Origin: Lachnospiraceae bacterium
GTDB lineage: Bacteria > Bacillota > Clostridia > Lachnospirales > Bianqueaceae
Direction of reading: 5' to 3'
NCBI GenBank assembly: GCA_022794035.1
Contig: JAAWDX010000012.1
Location: 62,001 to 126,000 of the forward strand
DNA length: 64,000 nucleotides
Each line of letters opens with the position of its first letter. Position 1 is the first letter of the stretch. A program made the translations under genes and the position numbers. The notes under the pieces were generated by a model. The model ran no database searches. It worked only from the letters and a program-made list of their open reading frames with translations, and was not told the origin of the DNA. Positions 61,295 to 64,000 of the stretch are shown one piece after another.

Positions 61295-61348
61295 AAGTTC
61301 AGCTCATTCTTCGCTGAACTTGGCAAGAAATCCCTACGGGATTCTTGC
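61295..61348 (-). repeat. Accessory hairpin modules upstream of the locus B unit
   Basis: 61323-61348: GCAAGAAATCCC/GGGATTCTTGC (plus-strand reading). 61295-61321: AAGTTCAGC/GCTGAACTT around GAAGAATGA (minus-strand reading). These are the same modules as at 4787-4840, here placed before rather than after the GGCGGC unit. Bases 61349-61518 show no further gene. Confidence 0.8.
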
Positions 61349-61518
61349 GGTCGTCCTATATCTTCATTTTACTATGTTGCTTTTGCAATCTATATCATAG
61401 CAATGCTTTCCTATTTAATTACATATTCATATATTTTAAGTCTCATAAAACGCTTTGTCAATCGGTAATATTTGGCTGAAATGTAAAAAATGTATGAATA
61501 AAGCCGCGCTAGTATCTT

Positions 61519-62799
61519 TTATTGCTGCTTTCCAATATACATCATATGGGAGCTGTAGCAAAAATATTGCGGATTCTCACACAGGCGAAGCGATAGATTT
61601 AAATATAAATTTCTAACCTCTTCGCTTTCCTGCTCAAGCATCGAAAGTCTTGTACCGGTGATCCCCTCCTGACCAAACAATGCCTGTTTCTGAAATCCCA
61701 GCTCTTCAAAAAAGGGCTCAATCTCACAATTATTGATAAAGGTAGCCTCTGTAAAGGCCGTCCCTGACCATGTCTCATCTGCCTCCATGCGGTCAAACAG
61801 GTCCATAGCCGGCTCATGGATCAGCTCCTCTGGGCATTCGTCTAAATAATAATTGAGGCCGGCTGCAATTGAAATAAACGACGCAAAGAGAGAGCCGCCT
61901 TTTTTTAAATGCTTTTTCGCCTCTTGCACGCACCGGGCCCGGTCTTCTCTGGCAAAAAGATGATATAAGGGGCCCATAAGCAGTACATTATCAAATTCTC
62001 CCAGCTTTAAGCTGCTTAAATCTCTTGCATCGCATTGATAGGCCTTAATTGTCACGCCATGCTCCTGTGCTTTTTTCTTAGCCAGCGCTACATTGCCGCT
62101 GCTTAGATCCACTAGCGTCACATCATATCCCTGCTGCGCAAGATAGATGCTATAGCGTCCCGGACCGCCTCCGATATCCAGCACGCTTCCTTTTTGAAGA
62201 TAGGGCTGCATTTTATGCTTCGTGATCTCAAACTCAAAATGAAAGCCCTCCAGCCTCTCCCATTCTTTTTCCGGCGCTGCATCATAGTTTGCCTTTACAA
62301 TACTGGATTCATCATCGTTTTTATCATAGTGAATCTGATATTTCATCGGAGTAAACCGAATGCCATCTATCTCCTGCTCCTCCGATACTGCCTGAAAGCC
62401 AAGATGCAGATAAAATCCCTTTCCATAAGGAGAGGCATTCAGCGTAATTTCTTCCGGTGCTGTCTGCTCTTTGGCAAGCTCCTGCAGTACATACTGAAAA
62501 AGAGCCTTTCCAATGCCTTGGCTTTGATACTCCTTTTTCACAAAGGCTAAGTTGATATGCGTTTTTCCTTCGCGCATGCCCATGACGCCAACGATCTGTT
62601 CCTGATCAAATGCTCCATACAAGGGGCATATGCCCTTTTGATAGTTCTGAATGAGGTTCTCATTTTCAATGATGTCCCGCTTAAAGGCGGCGACCCCCTC
62701 CGGCTTATACTCTGGCGCTTCAAACTGCATAAATACCTCTAATACTAAAGCCAGGGCTGCTTTGACCTCATATGAATTCACTTTTCTAATCGTATACAT
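61519..62799 (-). CDS. GNAT acetyltransferase - SAM methyltransferase fusion
   Basis: 426 residues from ATG 62799 (GGAGG upstream). Residues 1-155 are a GNAT domain (VVGVMG-like core IVGVMGMREGKTHINLAFVK and QSQGIGKALFQYVLQELA for acetyl-CoA). Residues from about 180 are a class I methyltransferase: VLDIGGGPGRYSIYLAQQGY, DVTLVDLS, and LLMGPLYHL. Both active-site regions look intact. Substrates unknown; a two-step modification or antibiotic/toxin-resistance role is possible but unproven. Confidence 0.85.
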   Translation of the reverse strand: MYTIRKVNSYEVKAALALVLEVFMQFEAPEYKPEGVAAFKRDIIENENLIQNYQKGICPLYGAFDQEQIVGVMGMREGKTHINLAFVKKEYQSQGIGKALFQYVLQELAKEQTAPEEITLNASPYGKGFYLHLGFQAVSEEQEIDGIRFTPMKYQIHYDKNDDESSIVKANYDAAPEKEWERLEGFHFEFEITKHKMQPYLQKGSVLDIGGGPGRYSIYLAQQGYDVTLVDLSSGNVALAKKKAQEHGVTIKAYQCDARDLSSLKLGEFDNVLLMGPLYHLFAREDRARCVQEAKKHLKKGGSLFASFISIAAGLNYYLDECPEELIHEPAMDLFDRMEADETWSGTAFTEATFINNCEIEPFFEELGFQKQALFGQEGITGTRLSMLEQESEEVRNLYLNLSLRLCENPQYFCYSSHMMYIGKQQ

Positions 62800-62825
62800 G
62801 CTGCTTTCCTCCACAAATTTTAGAT

Positions 62826-62854
62826 AGTATAGCACTGATTTCCCTGTATAGCAA
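62826..62854 (-). promoter_or_regulatory. Sigma-A promoter of the GNAT-methyltransferase gene
   Basis: On the minus strand TTGCTA (62854-62849) and TATACT (62831-62826) with a 17-base spacer, 26 bases before the ATG. Confidence 0.75.
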
Positions 62855-62871
62855 ATCCTTTAAAGTATAAT

Positions 62872-63010
62872 AGCAAGAAAGGAGGTGGGAGGGGGACTGT
62901 CGAGCGCTGCAAAGGAGATGGACACCGTGGAACGAAGGGGACGAACTGCTAGCGGATGCTGTAAAATCCTTCCTTTGCTGCGCTTCACTTTATCTTTTTT
63001 TGAATTTGAC
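62872..63010 (+). ncRNA. Candidate structured RNA or leader (unconfirmed)
   Basis: A G-rich stretch with a long-range stem: GAGCGCTGCAAAGGA (62902-62916) against TCCTTTGCTGCGCTT (62971-62985), 13 of 15 positions pairing, enclosing about 55 bases with further small helices. A TATAAT lies at 62866 and a T7 run about 10 bases after the stem. It also contains AGAAAGGAGGTG, a perfect 12-base anti-16S complement, without a good gene behind it. It could be a small RNA, a remnant leader, or chance. Confidence 0.3.
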
Positions 63011-63231
63011 TGAATTTTTTCCTCCAGTAACCTATTCGTCCTCTGCCATGGCTGACAATTTTCAGCCATAGATTATTGTTCTTTTTTTATAGCTGAGTTT
63101 TTTCCACCATATTTTGTTTTTCCGCCAAGCTCGGTGGAATTTTTTCAGCTATTTTCGATTTTTTTCGATTTGCAGCTGAAGCCCTGGCCCACTTCTTCCT
63201 ATGACTTCAGATTAACTTTTTATGAACAATC
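63011..63231. other. Non-coding AT-rich stretch with hairpins
   Basis: No gene seen. An 8-bp hairpin ATGGCTGA/TCAGCCAT at 63048-63069 is followed 12 bases later by T7. A nested pair AGCTGA ... TCAGCT and TCCACC ... GGTGGA follows at about 63091-63150. Weak terminator character only. Confidence 0.4.
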
Positions 63232-63259
63232 TTGAAAAAGAATCCCACTATGGTATAAT
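63232..63259 (+). promoter_or_regulatory. Probable promoter driving the tandem repeat leader and the DUF5721-like gene
   Basis: TTGAAA (63232-63237) and TATAAT (63254-63259) with a 16-base spacer. As at locus A, the -10 element is the first part of the first repeat unit. Confidence 0.65.
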
Positions 63260-63343
63260 AAGCGCAGCTAGATATATTTTGGCTATTCAAGCATTTGTGC
63301 TGCGCTATGAGTTTGACGCAAAGCGTCAAACTCCGATATCGTC
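63254..63343 (+). repeat. Mosaic stem-loop unit, GCGCAGC type (locus C, unit 1)
   Basis: TATAATA, outer stem GCGCAGC/GCTGCGC enclosing TTTTGGCTATTCAAGC, then hairpin GAGTTTGACGC-AAA-GCGTCAAACTC, then CGATATCGTC. Confidence 0.9.
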
Positions 63344-63347
63344 TTTG

Positions 63348-63437
63348 TATAATAAGCGCAGCTAGATATATTTTGGCTATTCAAGCATTTGTGCTGCGCT
63401 ATGAGTTTGGCGTAAAACGCCAAACTCCGGTTTCGTC
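63348..63437 (+). repeat. Mosaic stem-loop unit, GCGCAGC type (locus C, unit 2)
   Basis: Starts 94 bp after unit 1. The first half is base-identical to unit 1; the second hairpin is GAGTTTGGCGT-AAA-ACGCCAAACTC, changed on both arms relative to unit 1, then CGGTTTCGTC. Confidence 0.9.
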
Positions 63438-63441
63438 ATGG

Positions 63442-63530
63442 TATAATAAAGGCGGCAAGGCAATTTAGGCTATTCAAGCCCCTGAGCCGCCTTGCGAGTT
63501 TGCTGCTTTGCAGCAAACTCCGGTTTCGTC
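63442..63530 (+). repeat. Mosaic stem-loop unit, GGCGGC type (locus C, unit 3)
   Basis: Starts 94 bp after unit 2. Outer stem AAGGCGGC/GCCGCCTT, inner GGCT-ATTCA-AGCC, hairpin GAGTTTGCTGC-TTT-GCAGCAAACTC, end CGGTTTCGTC. Same frame as the other units but with a different outer stem. Confidence 0.9.
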
Positions 63531-63535
63531 TTTCC

Positions 63536-63562
63536 AAGTTCAGCGAGGGACGAGCTGAACTT
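63536..63562 (+). repeat. AAGTTC-type hairpin module at the end of locus C
   Basis: Stem AAGTTCAGC/GCTGAACTT with loop GAGGGACGA. Compare AAGTTCGG/CCGAACTT at 4814-4840. It lies 42 bases before the next start codon, the same distance as at locus A. Confidence 0.85.
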
Positions 63563-63603
63563 TTGATATACGACAGACTAAAAAACTGTAAGAAAGGATT
63601 TCT

Positions 63604-64000
63604 ATGAAAGCATTTTCTGTACCAGAAATCAAGCCCTTCATGGCCGGGCTGCTGCAGGGGCCGCTTTTTTATGGCTGGCAGCTGCGAAGCGCTGAACTCG
63701 GCCTGATCAGCCGCATTCAAATCGATGGCAATCTCAACGCAGACTACTGGACGGAAGAAGAGAAACAAAAGCATCCTTCTCCTTATTTGCTCTGGGACGA
63801 AATTCAGCCCAAAATCCGGGCCCTCATCCAAGGCGGGCATACCCCCAGCTATATGAACATTACGCTGGCCATCTCCCCCGCCCGCGTACCCGATATTGCC
63901 CGCGACTTCATCGAAGCCTTTCTGCTCAACATTCGCTTTGACACGGCCACTCATCCAGAGCTGACAGCCGCTCCTAATAAAGCCCAATCCAGCGGTACAC
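63604..64000 (+). CDS. DUF5721-like protein, N-terminal part (cut by window edge)
   Basis: 132 residues visible, open at the window end. It starts MKAFSVPEIKPFMAGLLQGP and includes ISRIQIDGNLNADYWTEEEK, PKIRALIQGGHTPSYMNITL and EAFLLNIRFD. This matches my recollection of the small Lachnospiraceae family DUF5721 (DVKxFMxxLL start, GKHTPLSF middle, LNITYD end). Function unknown. AAAGGA lies upstream of ATG 63604, behind the triple stem-loop leader. Confidence 0.7.
   Translation, partial: MKAFSVPEIKPFMAGLLQGPLFYGWQLRSAELGLISRIQIDGNLNADYWTEEEKQKHPSPYLLWDEIQPKIRALIQGGHTPSYMNITLAISPARVPDIARDFIEAFLLNIRFDTATHPELTAAPNKAQSSGT

Noticed and set aside
63254..63530. Tandem repeats considered as a CRISPR array
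   Set aside because: Units are 94 bp apart with near-identical sequence throughout and no unique spacers, and no cas gene is present.
63436..63987. 183-residue minus-strand frame at the window end
   Set aside because: Runs through the stem-loop repeats and is antisense to the DUF5721-like gene; no ribosome site or family match.

Overview
The window looks like a chromosomal segment of a spore-forming anaerobic Firmicute of the class Clostridia, most like a Lachnospiraceae member. The evidence is the complete spoIIIAA-AH / asp23 / nusB / xseAB / ispA / dxs / tlyA / argR / recN / spoIVB / spo0A block in the order known from Bacillus and Clostridia, a pyruvate phosphate dikinase, a giant 2-hydroxyacyl-CoA dehydratase-activase fusion, a DUF5721-like gene, and roughly balanced GC. 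Most genes are on the minus strand. No rRNA, tRNA, insertion sequence, prophage or CRISPR array was seen.

Layout. 1-4.1 kb: minus-strand operon cutC - transglutaminase - nnr (nnr cut by the window edge). 4.2-5.9 kb: a small Cys/Gly-rich protein, a block of mosaic stem-loop repeats, and a LacI-type regulator. 5.9-8.1 kb: Fe-S assembly operon iscR-like - nifS - iscU. 8.2-9.7 kb: SpoVB-like flippase, convergent with metA. 10.6-14.6 kb: VanG-type D-Ala-D-Ser resistance-like cluster (ligase, VanXY, serine racemase split into membrane and racemase ORFs). 14.7-17.5 kb: TPR protein - Gfo/Idh/MocA oxidoreductase - VOC protein. 17.7-18.9 kb: an AT-richer XRE-type regulator. 19-28 kb: ppdK, glyS, recO, yqzL-like, era, M16 peptidase. 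28.2-31 kb: secreted bifunctional cell-wall hydrolase. 31.1-40.3 kb: a long operon yhiN-like - folate cyclo-ligase - ruvA - ruvB - zapA - U32 peptidase - ftsW - PBP, from one strong promoter. 40.4-55.8 kb: spo0A back to spoIIIAA. 55.9-61.2 kb: HAD phosphatase, Asn-rich small protein, 1418-residue dehydratase-activase. 61.5-62.8 kb: GNAT-methyltransferase fusion. 62.8-63.6 kb: non-coding region with a candidate structured RNA and three stem-loop units in tandem at 94-bp period. 63.6 kb to end: DUF5721-like gene, cut by the edge.

Themes. Sporulation and envelope genes dominate: Spo0A, SpoIVB, the SpoIIIA channel, SpoVB, FtsW/PBP, ZapA, a cell-wall hydrolase, and the Van cluster that would supply D-Ala-D-Ser precursors. 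A sigma-E-like element precedes spoIIIAA and a sigma-G-like element precedes spoIVB, in keeping with their known compartments.

The best candidates for something undescribed are: (1) a modular stem-loop repeat family present at three loci, each time in the leader of a gene and in sense orientation to it, with compensatory changes in its stems; (2) a VanG-like cluster whose VanT is split exactly at an A6 tract; (3) an approximately 182-bp out-of-frame overlap between ftsW and its partner PBP.
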